Of a DNA stretch of 64,000 nt, positions 54,881 to 63,751 are shown one piece after another; the stretch's first letter is position 1, and each line of letters starts with the position of its first letter. The notes under the pieces were generated by a model. The model worked only from the letters and a program-made list of their open reading frames with translations. It made no database searches and was not told the DNA's origin. Source of the DNA: Rhizobium bangladeshense (lineage in GTDB: Bacteria; Pseudomonadota; Alphaproteobacteria; Rhizobiales; Rhizobiaceae); assembly GCF_017357245.1 (NCBI RefSeq), contig NZ_CP071612.1, positions 2,173,001-2,237,000 of the forward strand, written 5' to 3'. A program made the position numbers and the translations under genes.

Positions 54881-56100
54881 ACCTCTTGCCCGTCGCCGAG
54901 GCCTTGGATCGCTTGCTCTCCCGCGCAAGGCCCGTCGCTGCGTCAGAGACGCTGCCGCTCGCCGAAGCCGAAGGCCGCGTCCTGGCGGCCGATCTGACGG
55001 CGCGCCTGACGCAGCCGCCCTTCAATGCTTCGGCCATGGACGGCTATGCGCTACGCGGCGACGACGCGCCGGAGCCGGGCGCCGTGCTGAAGGTCATCGG
55101 CACGTCCTCGGCCGGCCACGGCTTCGATGGAAGCGTGGGCAAGGGAGAGGCGGTCCGCATCTTCACCGGAGCGCCTGTTCCGTCCGGCGCCGACAGCGTC
55201 CTGCTGCAGGAGGATGCGGAGAAGATCGACGGCGGCATCAGAACCAGGTTTCCGGTGCGGCAGGGCCAGCATGTGCGTCCGCGCGGCCAGGATTTCACCG
55301 AAGGTGAAAGGGTGCTCTCTGCCGGCACTGTCCTCGATTTCTCCCGGCTGACGGTTGCGGCCGGCATGAACCGGCCCGATGTTGACGTGCTCCGTCGCCC
55401 GCTGATCGCGATTCTCGCGACTGGCGACGAATTGCTGCCGCCCGGAAGCACGCCCGGCCCTTCGCAGATCATCGCCTCCAACACCTTTGGTATCGCCGCC
55501 CTTGTCCGCAGAGCCGGCGCCGATGTCATTGATCTCGGCATTGTGCCGGACGACAAGGCCAAAATCACCGCGGCAGTCGACAATGCACGAGATGCGAAGG
55601 CCGACGTCATCGTCACGCTCGGCGGCGCGTCGGTCGGCGATCATGACCTGGTGCAGGCGACGTTGATCGAGGCCGGGATGCAGCTCGATTTCTGGCGCAT
55701 CGCCATGCGCCCCGGCAAGCCGCTGATGGTCGGCAGCTTTGGCGAGACTCATGTGCTCGGCCTGCCCGGCAATCCGGTCTCGAGCCTCGTCTGCTCGCTG
55801 CTCTTTCTCGAGCCGCTGATCCGCAAACTCGCCTCGCTGCCGCCGGTGCAACGCGAGACAATGGTGGAGGCGGCCGTCGCCCTGCGCGCCAATGAGCACC
55901 GGCAGGACTATATCAGAGCGAGGCTTTCGAAATCGCCCGCCGGCGGCTGGCGCGCCGAACCCTTCGCCAAGCAGGACTCCTCGATGATGAAGGTGTTTGC
56001 GCAGGCCGACTGCCTCATTATCCGCCCGCCGCAGGCGCCGGAATTGCCGGCCGGAGCACCCTGCCCAGTCATGCTGCTGCGGCCGGATCATCTCGTATAG
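54877..56100 (+). CDS. moeA: Molybdopterin molybdenumtransferase MoeA
   Basis: 407 residues, overlapping moaC by four bases. Inserts molybdenum into molybdopterin. Motifs: [66 protein letters not shown], and [20 protein letters not shown] then GNPVSSL. Last gene of the plus-strand trp/moa block; the next gene is on the other strand. Confidence 0.97.
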   Translation: MNLLPVAEALDRLLSRARPVAASETLPLAEAEGRVLAADLTARLTQPPFNASAMDGYALRGDDAPEPGAVLKVIGTSSAGHGFDGSVGKGEAVRIFTGAPVPSGADSVLLQEDAEKIDGGIRTRFPVRQGQHVRPRGQDFTEGERVLSAGTVLDFSRLTVAAGMNRPDVDVLRRPLIAILATGDELLPPGSTPGPSQIIASNTFGIAALVRRAGADVIDLGIVPDDKAKITAAVDNARDAKADVIVTLGGASVGDHDLVQATLIEAGMQLDFWRIAMRPGKPLMVGSFGETHVLGLPGNPVSSLVCSLLFLEPLIRKLASLPPVQRETMVEAAVALRANEHRQDYIRARLSKSPAGGWRAEPFAKQDSSMMKVFAQADCLIIRPPQAPELPAGAPCPVMLLRPDHLV

Positions 56101-56112
56101 ACTCGCCTTCGA

Positions 56113-56772
56113 TCAGGAGAGCGAAAAAACGCCCGCTTGCACCGCGCCGCCGCTGTTCGCCGCGCCGAAGTCCGTCACCGCCCGAGTCGAGATTCGCCTG
56201 AGTTCTCGATGCGGCAGATAGGCCCGCTCGGGATCGCCGATCAGCACCTCGATGCCGCTTGCCTGGCAAAGCCGCAAGAAAGTCATCACCCGCAAGGCAA
56301 GCGAGGGATCATAGAAAAGATCGCCGACCACAAGGAGATCCGCCGCTTCCGGCGGCGGCGCATCGAGGATATCGGCGGCAACTGCCGAGATGGTGACGTT
56401 ATTGATCGTCGCGTTGAGGCTGATCGCGGCAATCGCATTGGCATCGACATCGACCGCCATCACCGTCGCTGCTCCAGCCTTCGCCGCCGCAATGGCCACC
56501 AGTCCGGAGCCGGCGCCGAGATCGAGGACGCGGCGGCCGGCGACCATTTCCGGCCAGTCAAGCAGATGGCGGGCAAGCACTATTCCGCCAGCCCAGGGAT
56601 AGGCCCAGTAAGGCGGCGCGTCGGCTTCTCGACGGCCGGCAAGCCGCCAGAGCCCGCTCGCAGGCCCGGCGGTGTGGAGCAGGATCTCGGGGATTGAGAG
56701 GACCGGCGAGATCGGCAGATTGGCCTTAATGAAGGCGGCCGGACCGACACGAGATAAGCCGGAGCGTTTCAT
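56113..56772 (-). CDS. Class I SAM-dependent methyltransferase (METTL20/Nnt1-like)
   Basis: 219 residues. SAM motif I RRVLDLGAGSGLVAIAAAKA, motif II VMAVDVDANAIAAISLNATI, and DLLVVGDLFYDPSLALRV with a GDLFYD variant of the post-II motif. The DAPPYWAYPWAGGIVLAR segment before motif I is typical of the lysine-methyltransferase group that includes ETF-beta methyltransferase, which fits some alphaproteobacteria. Target is inferred from family only. Confidence 0.85.
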   Translation of the reverse strand: MKRSGLSRVGPAAFIKANLPISPVLSIPEILLHTAGPASGLWRLAGRREADAPPYWAYPWAGGIVLARHLLDWPEMVAGRRVLDLGAGSGLVAIAAAKAGAATVMAVDVDANAIAAISLNATINNVTISAVAADILDAPPPEAADLLVVGDLFYDPSLALRVMTFLRLCQASGIEVLIGDPERAYLPHRELRRISTRAVTDFGAANSGGAVQAGVFSLS

Positions 56773-56816
56773 CGTCGTCTGATCCTGCCAGTCAAGAAAT
56801 CACGCGGCAATCAAAA

Positions 56817-58775
56817 TCAACCGGACTTCTTCTTCGAGAATTTGCCTTTCGGCCCGGCGCCACTCTTACCCTCATGCTTGCCGCCCTCGAATTTCGGCTT
56901 GTCATATCTAGGCTTGTCGGATTTCGCGCCATTGTAGCCAGGCTTACCCGCCTTCTTGCTCCAAGGCTTGGCATCCCGTCGTTCGCCGCCGCCATTCTCG
57001 GCTGCTGCGGCATAACCGCCGCTCGAACCGTTGCCAAATTTGTTTTTCGGCCGCTCGTCGCGGAACGTCTCGCCCGGCTGTTCGTCGCGAGATGCCCTGC
57101 CGGCATAGGGTTTCGGCGATGGCGCTCGGCTGAAGTCAGGCGTGCCGGAAAGTCGCGTTACGCGGATGCCGCGTTCAAGCGCCTTGTTCGGGCCGAGGGC
57201 CTGCTGGAAGCTTTCGGCACTTGCCGCGGCGATCTCCACATAGGTTTCCTCGGGCTGCATCTTGATCGCGCCGATCTCGCGCTTCGTCACGTTGCCGTTG
57301 CGGCAGAGCATCGGGATCAGCCAGCGCGGCTCGGCATTCTGCTTGCGCCCGACCGAGACGGAGAACCAGACGCCGGGACCGAAATCCTCGCGCGGTCCCT
57401 TCTGTGCCGGCTCGTAAGGCGCGGCATTGTCGCGGCGCTTGCGGCTGCGGTCTTCGTAGACAGACACCTCCATGAGGTCTTCCGGCGCCGAATGGTTGGT
57501 GCGGTAAAGGCGCAGAAAAGCGGCGGCGAGCTTTTCGGCACCGTGACTGGAAAGAAGCTGCTGAACCAGGGCCTGCTCTTCCTCCTGCGGCGCTTCATGG
57601 AAAATCGGATCGGCAAGCAGCCGCTCGTCGTCGCGCTCGCTCACCTCCTCGGCAGACGGCGGCCGCGCCCAGGCGGCCGAGATGCCGGCATTCTCCAGCA
57701 GGCGCTCGGCCTTGCGCCGGGCATTCAGCGGCACGATCATGGCGCTAATGCCCTTGCGTCCGGCTCGGCCGGTGCGGCCGCTGCGGTGCAACAGCGTTTC
57801 CGGATTGGTCGGCAGGTCGGCGTGGATGACGAGATCGAGGCCCGGCAGGTCGATGCCGCGGGCGGCGACGTCGGTCGCGATGCAGACGCGGGCACGCCCA
57901 TCGCGCATCGCCTGCAGCGCGTGGCTGCGCTCGTTCTGGGTCAGTTCGCCCGACAGCGCCACCACGGAGAAATTGCGGTTGTTGAACCGTGAGGTCAGGT
58001 GATTGACGGCCGCGCGCGTCGAACAGAAGACGATGGCGTTGGTCGCCTCGTAATAGCGCAGCACGTTGATGATCGCGTTCTCGCGGTCGCTCGGAGTGAC
58101 GACAAGCGCGCGATATTCGATATCGACATGCTGTTTTTCCTCGGCCGCGGTGCTGATGCGCACCGCATTGCGCTGGTAGCTCTTGGCAAGCTTGGCGATC
58201 GCAGCCGGCACGGTGGCCGAAAACATCAATGTGCGACGCTCGTCCGGGGCCGAGTCGAGGATAAATTCCAGGTCCTCGCGGAAACCGAGGTCGAGCATCT
58301 CGTCGGCCTCGTCGAGCACAGCGGCCTTCAGCTCCGACATGTCGAGCGCGTGGCGGCGGATATGGTCGCAGAGCCGGCCCGGTGTGCCGACGACGATATG
58401 AGCGCCGCGCTCCAGCGAGCGGCGCTCGCTGCGGATGTCCATGCCACCGACGCAGCTGGCGATCACCGCGCCCGTCATCTCATAAAGCCATTCGAGCTCA
58501 CGCTTCACCTGCAGGGCAAGCTCCCGCGTCGGCGCGATGACGAGTGCAAGCGGCGCGCCGGCAGCACCGAAACGCTCGCTGCCCTCGAGCAGCGTCGGCG
58601 CCAGCGCCAGCCCGAATGCGACGGTCTTGCCGGAGCCGGTCTGGGCCGAGACCAATGCGTCCGAAGCGGCAAGTGCCGGATCGAGCATCGCCTGCTGCAC
58701 CGGGGTGAGTTCGGCGTAACCGCGCTTCTGCAACGCCTTGGCGATCGCCGGAACGACGCCGTTGAATTCTGTCAT
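56817..58775 (-). CDS. DEAD-box RNA helicase (DeaD/DbpA-type)
   Basis: 652 residues. Helicase motifs: LVSAQTGSGKTVAFGLALAP, APTRELALQVK, VGTPGRLCDHI, VLDEADEMLDLG, SATVPAAIAKL, IATDVAARGIDLPGLDLVIH, and HRSGRTGRAGRKG. Residues about 480-560 form a DbpA-like RNA-binding domain (VWFSVSVGRKQNAEPRWLIP). The last 90 residues are a basic, glycine/lysine-rich tail. Likely ribosome assembly or mRNA unwinding. Convergent with no close neighbour upstream. Confidence 0.95.
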   Translation of the reverse strand: MTEFNGVVPAIAKALQKRGYAELTPVQQAMLDPALAASDALVSAQTGSGKTVAFGLALAPTLLEGSERFGAAGAPLALVIAPTRELALQVKRELEWLYEMTGAVIASCVGGMDIRSERRSLERGAHIVVGTPGRLCDHIRRHALDMSELKAAVLDEADEMLDLGFREDLEFILDSAPDERRTLMFSATVPAAIAKLAKSYQRNAVRISTAAEEKQHVDIEYRALVVTPSDRENAIINVLRYYEATNAIVFCSTRAAVNHLTSRFNNRNFSVVALSGELTQNERSHALQAMRDGRARVCIATDVAARGIDLPGLDLVIHADLPTNPETLLHRSGRTGRAGRKGISAMIVPLNARRKAERLLENAGISAAWARPPSAEEVSERDDERLLADPIFHEAPQEEEQALVQQLLSSHGAEKLAAAFLRLYRTNHSAPEDLMEVSVYEDRSRKRRDNAAPYEPAQKGPREDFGPGVWFSVSVGRKQNAEPRWLIPMLCRNGNVTKREIGAIKMQPEETYVEIAAASAESFQQALGPNKALERGIRVTRLSGTPDFSRAPSPKPYAGRASRDEQPGETFRDERPKNKFGNGSSGGYAAAAENGGGERRDAKPWSKKAGKPGYNGAKSDKPRYDKPKFEGGKHEGKSGAGPKGKFSKKKSG

Positions 58776-58873
58776 GGGTTCGATCTTTCGGAGCTGTCAG
58801 GCGCAAAATGCGCCATGGCCGGAGCCAGCCGGCGGGGTGTTTGCGCCGTTCCTAGCCGCTCCCGCAGCGATTG

Positions 58874-60730
58874 TCAAAGCGTGCGGCTTCGCCACAGCCA
58901 GGCGTCGATCTGGTTTGCCCGCCCGCGCAGCGTCGTTTCCAACGGACCCTCGATTCGGCCGGCGGTGAGGAGCACGCTACCAGGACCTGCTGCGCGCACG
59001 ATTTCGGCGCTCAGCGCCAGCTCGACACCATGGCTGGCTGCGACCTCCATCAACCGGCTCCCGACATTTACCGTATCGCCCGCCGCCGTGATCTGCTGCC
59101 GGTCGCCGGTGCCGAGCCGCGAGGCGACGATCGGCCCGCAATGGGCGCCAACTTTGAAGCCGATCTTCTTCTCGGCAAGCCCCGCCTGCGTTCGAAGCCA
59201 GGCCCGGGTGCGCTCGCAAAGGCCGACCGCGCAGGCGGCGGCTCGGGCGGCATCGTCATCGGCGGGCTTCGGCAGGCCGAACAGGATCATCGCCCCATCG
59301 CCCATGAAGCTGGTAATGGCGCCGCCGTGGGCGCGCGCCTCCTCGTCGATCAGTTCGAAAAAGCCGCTCAGCACCTCGCTCACCTTGACCGGCCCGACGT
59401 TTTCGCTGAGGCCGGTGAAGCCCGAGAGATCGATGAAGACGACGGCGGCGTCCTGGCGCACTGGCGCGGCAAGGAAATTCGGATTGCGCGCCAGCCATTC
59501 GCCGAGACCCGGCGCCTCGATGCGCTGCAGCAGCGCGCTCTGTTCGGCGAAATGGCGGGCGCGGCCGCGATCACGCCAGAGCTCGGCCGCACCGAAGAGC
59601 AGCGCCGGCGGCAGTGCCGCGGCGATCGGTAGCGCCGCGCTCAGCCAGTAGCCATGGGCGAAGGCCGACAGATTGAGCATTGCCCAGACGACCAGCATCA
59701 GCACGATGATGAGATAGCCCGCAGAACTCCGCCGCCATGCAATCAATGAAACCAGCAGGAGCGGCAGGGCGACCGCAGTACCGGCATCGATCAGCCTGAT
59801 CCTGTGGTCTCGCACCATCCCGTCGCCGGTGACGAGATGGGTAATCGCCGTCGACATGACCTCGACGCCGGGCATGACCGGATCGAACGGCGTCGGGAAG
59901 ACATCGCCGCCGCCGGTGACGGTCGCGCCGATGACGACGATGCGGCCGGCGATCGCATCCGCCGGGAGTTTGCCGTCAAGCGCATCTGCGGCGCTTGATG
60001 TGGCGATGCTGCCGTGCCGGCCATAGAAGGTCACCGGCAGGCGCTGGCCGATATCTGTGGGAATGCGCAGCGTTCCGAGGAGGATGGCGTCGTGTTCGAT
60101 CGTCGGATCGACACCGAGAGCCACCGAGGCGGCACGCAGCGGAAAAGCCGGGTCGAGCCGGTCTGCGGCGCGCGAGATCAGCGGAATGAAACGCGGCGTG
60201 CCGGTGTGGTCGGTGGCGACATTGACGACACCGACCGCCGCCGCGGCTGCAAAGCGCGGGAGCGGCAAGAGAAGCTGATCTGCCTCGGGAATGGCGGCAA
60301 GCGGATCGTCTGGCAAGTTGGTGACCCGCTGCCGGCTCTGCGCAAAGGTGGCCGCCGCCGCAATCACGCTCGGTCCCCCTTCAAGGGCTGCGGTCAGCGC
60401 CGTATCCCCCTCCTCCGGTCCCGGATCGACGAGCAGGATGTCGAGTGCCAGAGCCTTCGGCTTCAGAGCGTTGATCGCATTGACGAGGCGCGCCAGTGTC
60501 GCCCGATCAAGCGGATAGCCGTGGGCCGCCGCCGTACGGTCGTCGATCGCGACGATCGAGACGACGGGAGGCGGTGTATTTGATCCGACTACGATGCTGC
60601 GAATATCGGCGAGCGATGCCTCCATCCGATCGAGAAGGCCTATCCGGCCATTGAGATGGAGATAGCCGAGCACCGCGCCCCAAAGACCGGCGAGCAGCAG
60701 CGCGATCACGGTCAGCAGGCGATGGCTCAT
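58874..60730 (-). CDS. CHASE2 membrane adenylate/guanylate cyclase
   Basis: 618 residues from ATG 60730. One N-terminal helix (RLLTVIALLLAGLWGAVLGY), large periplasmic CHASE2 sensor (VSIVAIDDRTAAAHGYPLDR, ALALDILLVDPGPEEGD, IVVIGATVTGGGDVFPTPFD), three C-proximal membrane segments, then a class III cyclase domain (VVFIDLSGFTGLSENVGPVK, FMGDGAMILFG, TAAGDTVNVGSRLMEVAASH). Catalytic metal Asp residues and Asn/Arg are kept. Five bases after the FecR-domain gene, so cotranscribed. Confidence 0.94.
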   Translation of the reverse strand: MSHRLLTVIALLLAGLWGAVLGYLHLNGRIGLLDRMEASLADIRSIVVGSNTPPPVVSIVAIDDRTAAAHGYPLDRATLARLVNAINALKPKALALDILLVDPGPEEGDTALTAALEGGPSVIAAAATFAQSRQRVTNLPDDPLAAIPEADQLLLPLPRFAAAAAVGVVNVATDHTGTPRFIPLISRAADRLDPAFPLRAASVALGVDPTIEHDAILLGTLRIPTDIGQRLPVTFYGRHGSIATSSAADALDGKLPADAIAGRIVVIGATVTGGGDVFPTPFDPVMPGVEVMSTAITHLVTGDGMVRDHRIRLIDAGTAVALPLLLVSLIAWRRSSAGYLIIVLMLVVWAMLNLSAFAHGYWLSAALPIAAALPPALLFGAAELWRDRGRARHFAEQSALLQRIEAPGLGEWLARNPNFLAAPVRQDAAVVFIDLSGFTGLSENVGPVKVSEVLSGFFELIDEEARAHGGAITSFMGDGAMILFGLPKPADDDAARAAACAVGLCERTRAWLRTQAGLAEKKIGFKVGAHCGPIVASRLGTGDRQQITAAGDTVNVGSRLMEVAASHGVELALSAEIVRAAGPGSVLLTAGRIEGPLETTLRGRANQIDAWLWRSRTL

Positions 60731-60735
60731 GGCAT

Positions 60736-61254
60736 TTATTGGCCGAGGCGGGCAAGAAGGGCGGCGACGCGCGGCGCAGGCCAGCGACGCACGAGGAGGG
60801 GTTCGGCTCCGCTGGTCACATCGACGCCTTCGCCCGGTGTCAGCACCACCGGCTCGCCGACAGGCCGGCGCACAGCCACGCTGCCTCTGACGACGAGCAC
60901 CGAAGTCTTGCCGCCTGCGACGTCGACGGCCCATTGCGTGCCACGCACGGCGGCGATCGCCTGCGGTGTCACCACCTGGAAACCACCCGTATGCTGGCTG
61001 CCGTCGACATCAACGAGGATGGCCTTGCGCCGCAGCGACGCCGAATCGGGACTGCCGTCGCCATTGCGGTCGGAGAGTCTGAAAGACGCGCCGGCTTCCG
61101 CCGTCACCTTCACGCCGCCGGGGCAACTAAACGTTCGGCGGGCGCCGGCATCGCGCGAGATCGCGCAGCCCGCAGATTGCGCGAGCGCCGCCTCATGCGG
61201 AATGAGCCCGGCAGTGAGCGCGGCGGCAAACAGCTTGCGAAACGTCATATTCAT
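60736..61254 (-). CDS. FecR-domain secreted protein
   Basis: 172 residues from ATG 61254. Signal peptide (RKLFAAALTAGLIPHEAALA). The FecR domain is seen as VVTPQAIAAVRGTQWAVDVA then GGKTSVLVVRGSVAVRRPVG and VVLTPGEGVDVTSG. Usually paired with CHASE2-cyclase genes in related genomes (recalled). It may supply a periplasmic ligand-binding partner to the cyclase encoded downstream. Confidence 0.88.
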   Translation of the reverse strand: MNMTFRKLFAAALTAGLIPHEAALAQSAGCAISRDAGARRTFSCPGGVKVTAEAGASFRLSDRNGDGSPDSASLRRKAILVDVDGSQHTGGFQVVTPQAIAAVRGTQWAVDVAGGKTSVLVVRGSVAVRRPVGEPVVLTPGEGVDVTSGAEPLLVRRWPAPRVAALLARLGQ

Positions 61255-61390
61255 GGAAAGCCCCCGTGACCGGTGCGGAACTGCCTCTGCGAAAGCACCC
61301 GTCACCGTCTTCTTCCATGCGAGGCATGATAGCCGAATTCGGATATTTCCCTAGACGAAAAAACAGCCTGCGTATCTCAGGTGCTGCTCT

Positions 61391-62521
61391 TCATAAGGGC
61401 GCCGGTCCGGTATAACGCGCCCGTGGCCGGATTAATTCGCCGCTTTCGATCTGCTCCATCGCATGCGCAAGCCAGCCGGTGCAGCGTGCAAGCGAAAAAA
61501 TGATGATCGGCGCCTCTCTCGGCAGATCGAAGGCGGACGTCATCGCCGCAAGCGCGAAATCGATATTGACCTTTTCGCCAACAATCTCCTCGCCCCTATC
61601 CCTGACTTCGGCGAACTGCGGCGGAAGGGAAAATTGTGAAAGCAGTGCCAGCGCCCTGATATCGCCGTCCGGATAGAGCGGGTGACCGAAGGCGGATAGG
61701 CGATTGCCCTGAGCAAGTGTGCGGCGGATCGCCTGCCCCGGACCGAGGGTGCAAGCCGCCTCGATCAACGCATCGACGCTCTGCCAGGCGGCGCCATGCA
61801 GAGGTCCCGTCAGGGTCGCCAGACCGGACAGCACGGCGGCCGACAGTGCCGCACCCGAAGAGGCCGTGACCCGTGCCGCAAAAGCCGAGGCGTTGAGTTC
61901 ATGATCTGCAAGCAGCACCAGCGCGCGACGCAGGCAATCGCCGGCCTCCGGCCGCTGCCAGCTTGCCGCCAGCCTGAGATGCAGCGGTCGGTCCGAAGCG
62001 CCCGGCGCCAGCGCATCGGCGATCGTTGCGAGAATGCCGTGCGCCTCGCGCCGAAGTGCTGCCGGCGAGCGGCCAAGCGTCGGCAGGTCCGATGTCACCC
62101 GCCCGGCAAGCGCCAGGAACGCGGCCTGAAGCGATGGAGGAGCATGCCGGGCCGCAGCAGTGGAGGCAGGCATTTCCGCTCCATTCCAGAGCAATGCCGC
62201 CGTCTGCTCCAGCGTTGCCGTCTCGGCAAGATCAGCCACGTCATGGCCTCGATAAAAAAGGCGGCCGCCCGCGATGGTCGAGATCGCCGAGGAAAGAACG
62301 GGATCGCCCCAGCGGATCGTCCCGGCGGCGACCGTTTCCGCCTTGCGACGGCCCGCATGGCGAACTGCAAGCCGCTGCACGTCGGCGGCGTGATAGAGGC
62401 TGCGGCGCGGATCGGCGGGATCCGGCTTGGCACGGATGCGCCCTCGGCTGACATTGGCGTAGAGTGTCTGCGGTTTGGTCTTCAGCGCCTCCAGCGCTTC
62501 CTCGGCCGTTAGCCACGACAT
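61391..62521 (-). CDS. Citrate synthase-like protein with N-terminal HTH domain
   Basis: 376 residues from ATG 62521. Residues 1-60 are a MerR/excisionase-type helix-turn-helix: SWLTAEEALEALKTKPQTLY then ANVSRGRIRAKPDPADPRRS and LYHAADVQRLAVRH. The rest is a citrate synthase fold: LFYRGHDVADLAETATLEQT, LADHELNASAFAARV (catalytic His), LTGPLHGAAWQSVDAL, LSAFGHPLYPDGDIRALALL (second His), KVNIDFALAAMTSAF (Asp), SLARCTGWLAHAMEQ. Divergent from another citrate synthase. Function as enzyme or as metabolite-sensing regulator is not known. Confidence 0.88.
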   Translation of the reverse strand: MSWLTAEEALEALKTKPQTLYANVSRGRIRAKPDPADPRRSLYHAADVQRLAVRHAGRRKAETVAAGTIRWGDPVLSSAISTIAGGRLFYRGHDVADLAETATLEQTAALLWNGAEMPASTAAARHAPPSLQAAFLALAGRVTSDLPTLGRSPAALRREAHGILATIADALAPGASDRPLHLRLAASWQRPEAGDCLRRALVLLADHELNASAFAARVTASSGAALSAAVLSGLATLTGPLHGAAWQSVDALIEAACTLGPGQAIRRTLAQGNRLSAFGHPLYPDGDIRALALLSQFSLPPQFAEVRDRGEEIVGEKVNIDFALAAMTSAFDLPREAPIIIFSLARCTGWLAHAMEQIESGELIRPRARYTGPAPL

Positions 62522-62605
62522 CACGTCCTCACATTGATCAATTGCGTCAAGATTGACGTCAATGAAACTAGGTCGGATCATCCTCGCCGTAAAGGAGAAA
62601 ACATC
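62522..62605. promoter_or_regulatory. Divergent promoter region with palindromes
   Basis: Between the divergent citrate synthase-like genes lie attgatcaat and ttgacgtcaa, both perfect palindromes, inside a larger cattga/tcaatg-bounded inverted arrangement (62536-62564). The HTH-fused protein is a candidate ligand. Confidence 0.55.
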
Positions 62606-63694
62606 ATGCAGAACGGCTTGGAAGACGTGATTGCCGCCGAAACGCAGCTTTCGGATGTCGATGGCGAAGCGGGGCGACTGATCATCCGCGGTGTATCGCT
62701 GGATCATCTGGTGGCGGGCGGGACCTATGAGGGCGTGGCAGCCCTGCTGCTCGACGAATTGATGGAACGGAGCTTCGATGAAGCGCTATTGCGCACCTGG
62801 CTGGCGGAAGCCCGAGCAAGGGTTTTCATCCATATCGTGGCCGCCGACGCCGCCTTGTTCGCCTTGCCGCCGGTCGATGCGATGCGGGCGCTGATCGCCA
62901 GGCTGCCGGACGGTGAGGATTTCGACACCGCAATCGCCCTTCTGGCAGCCCCGGCGGTCTTCCTGCCGGCGATTCTCAGGCTGCAGCGCGGCGAAAAGCC
63001 GATCGCGCCCGACGCCTCGCTGTCGCAGGCGGCCGATATTCTGCGCATGCTGACCGGACGATTGCCGACCATAGAGCAGACGGCGGCGCTCGACACCTAT
63101 CTCGTGACGATATCAGACCACGGTCTCAACGCCTCGACTTTCGCATCTCGGGTCATCGCCTCGACGCAGGCCGGCCTTACCTCTTCGGTCCTGGCTGCAT
63201 TGAGCGCGCTGAAGGGACCGCTGCATGGCGGTGCGCCCGGTCCCGTCCTTGACATGCTGGATGCGGTGGCAACGCCGGAAAATGCCGGCAGATGGCTTGC
63301 CGACGCGCTCGATCGCGGCGAAAGGCTGATGGGCTTCGGTCACCGCATCTATCGCGTCCGCGACCCGCGCGCCGATGCGCTGAAAGGCACGCTGAAGCCT
63401 TTGATCGCGTCAGGCCAGGTCGACAGCGTCCGCGGCGAACTCGCCGAGGCCGTGGAAGCCGCTGCATTGGCGATCCTGAAGGCGCGCAAGCCGAACCGAC
63501 CGCTCGACGTCAATGTCGAATTCTATACAGCGCTGCTGCTCGAAGCGCTCGGCTTCCCGCGTCAGGCCTTCACCGGGGTCTTTGCAATCGGCCGTACGGT
63601 TGGATGGCTGGCGCATGCCCGGGAACAGGCTCTCGACGGCCGGCTGATCCGACCGCGGTCAGTCTATATCGGGCCCTTGCCGGCCGCTGCCTGA
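62606..63694 (+). CDS. Citrate synthase-family protein with Glu for catalytic Asp
   Basis: 362 residues from ATG 62606, preceded by aaaggagaaaacatc. Citrate synthase small-type fold: LIIRGVSLDHLVAGGTYEGV, TISDHGLNASTFASRVIAST (catalytic His), LKGPLHGGAPGPVLDMLDAV, MGFGHRIYRVRDPRADALKG (second His), and LDVNVEFYTALLLEALGF. The last motif is NVDFY in typical enzymes; here Asp is Glu. FAIGRTVGWLAHAREQALDG follows. Divergent from the HTH-fused homologue. Could be a methylcitrate or other synthase; activity uncertain. Confidence 0.9.
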   Translation: MQNGLEDVIAAETQLSDVDGEAGRLIIRGVSLDHLVAGGTYEGVAALLLDELMERSFDEALLRTWLAEARARVFIHIVAADAALFALPPVDAMRALIARLPDGEDFDTAIALLAAPAVFLPAILRLQRGEKPIAPDASLSQAADILRMLTGRLPTIEQTAALDTYLVTISDHGLNASTFASRVIASTQAGLTSSVLAALSALKGPLHGGAPGPVLDMLDAVATPENAGRWLADALDRGERLMGFGHRIYRVRDPRADALKGTLKPLIASGQVDSVRGELAEAVEAAALAILKARKPNRPLDVNVEFYTALLLEALGFPRQAFTGVFAIGRTVGWLAHAREQALDGRLIRPRSVYIGPLPAAA

Positions 63695-63751
63695 CAGTAG
63701 AATTGCGGATTGTCCAGACCGCGCAAACCGCCTGATCTGGCGCCGCATGCG

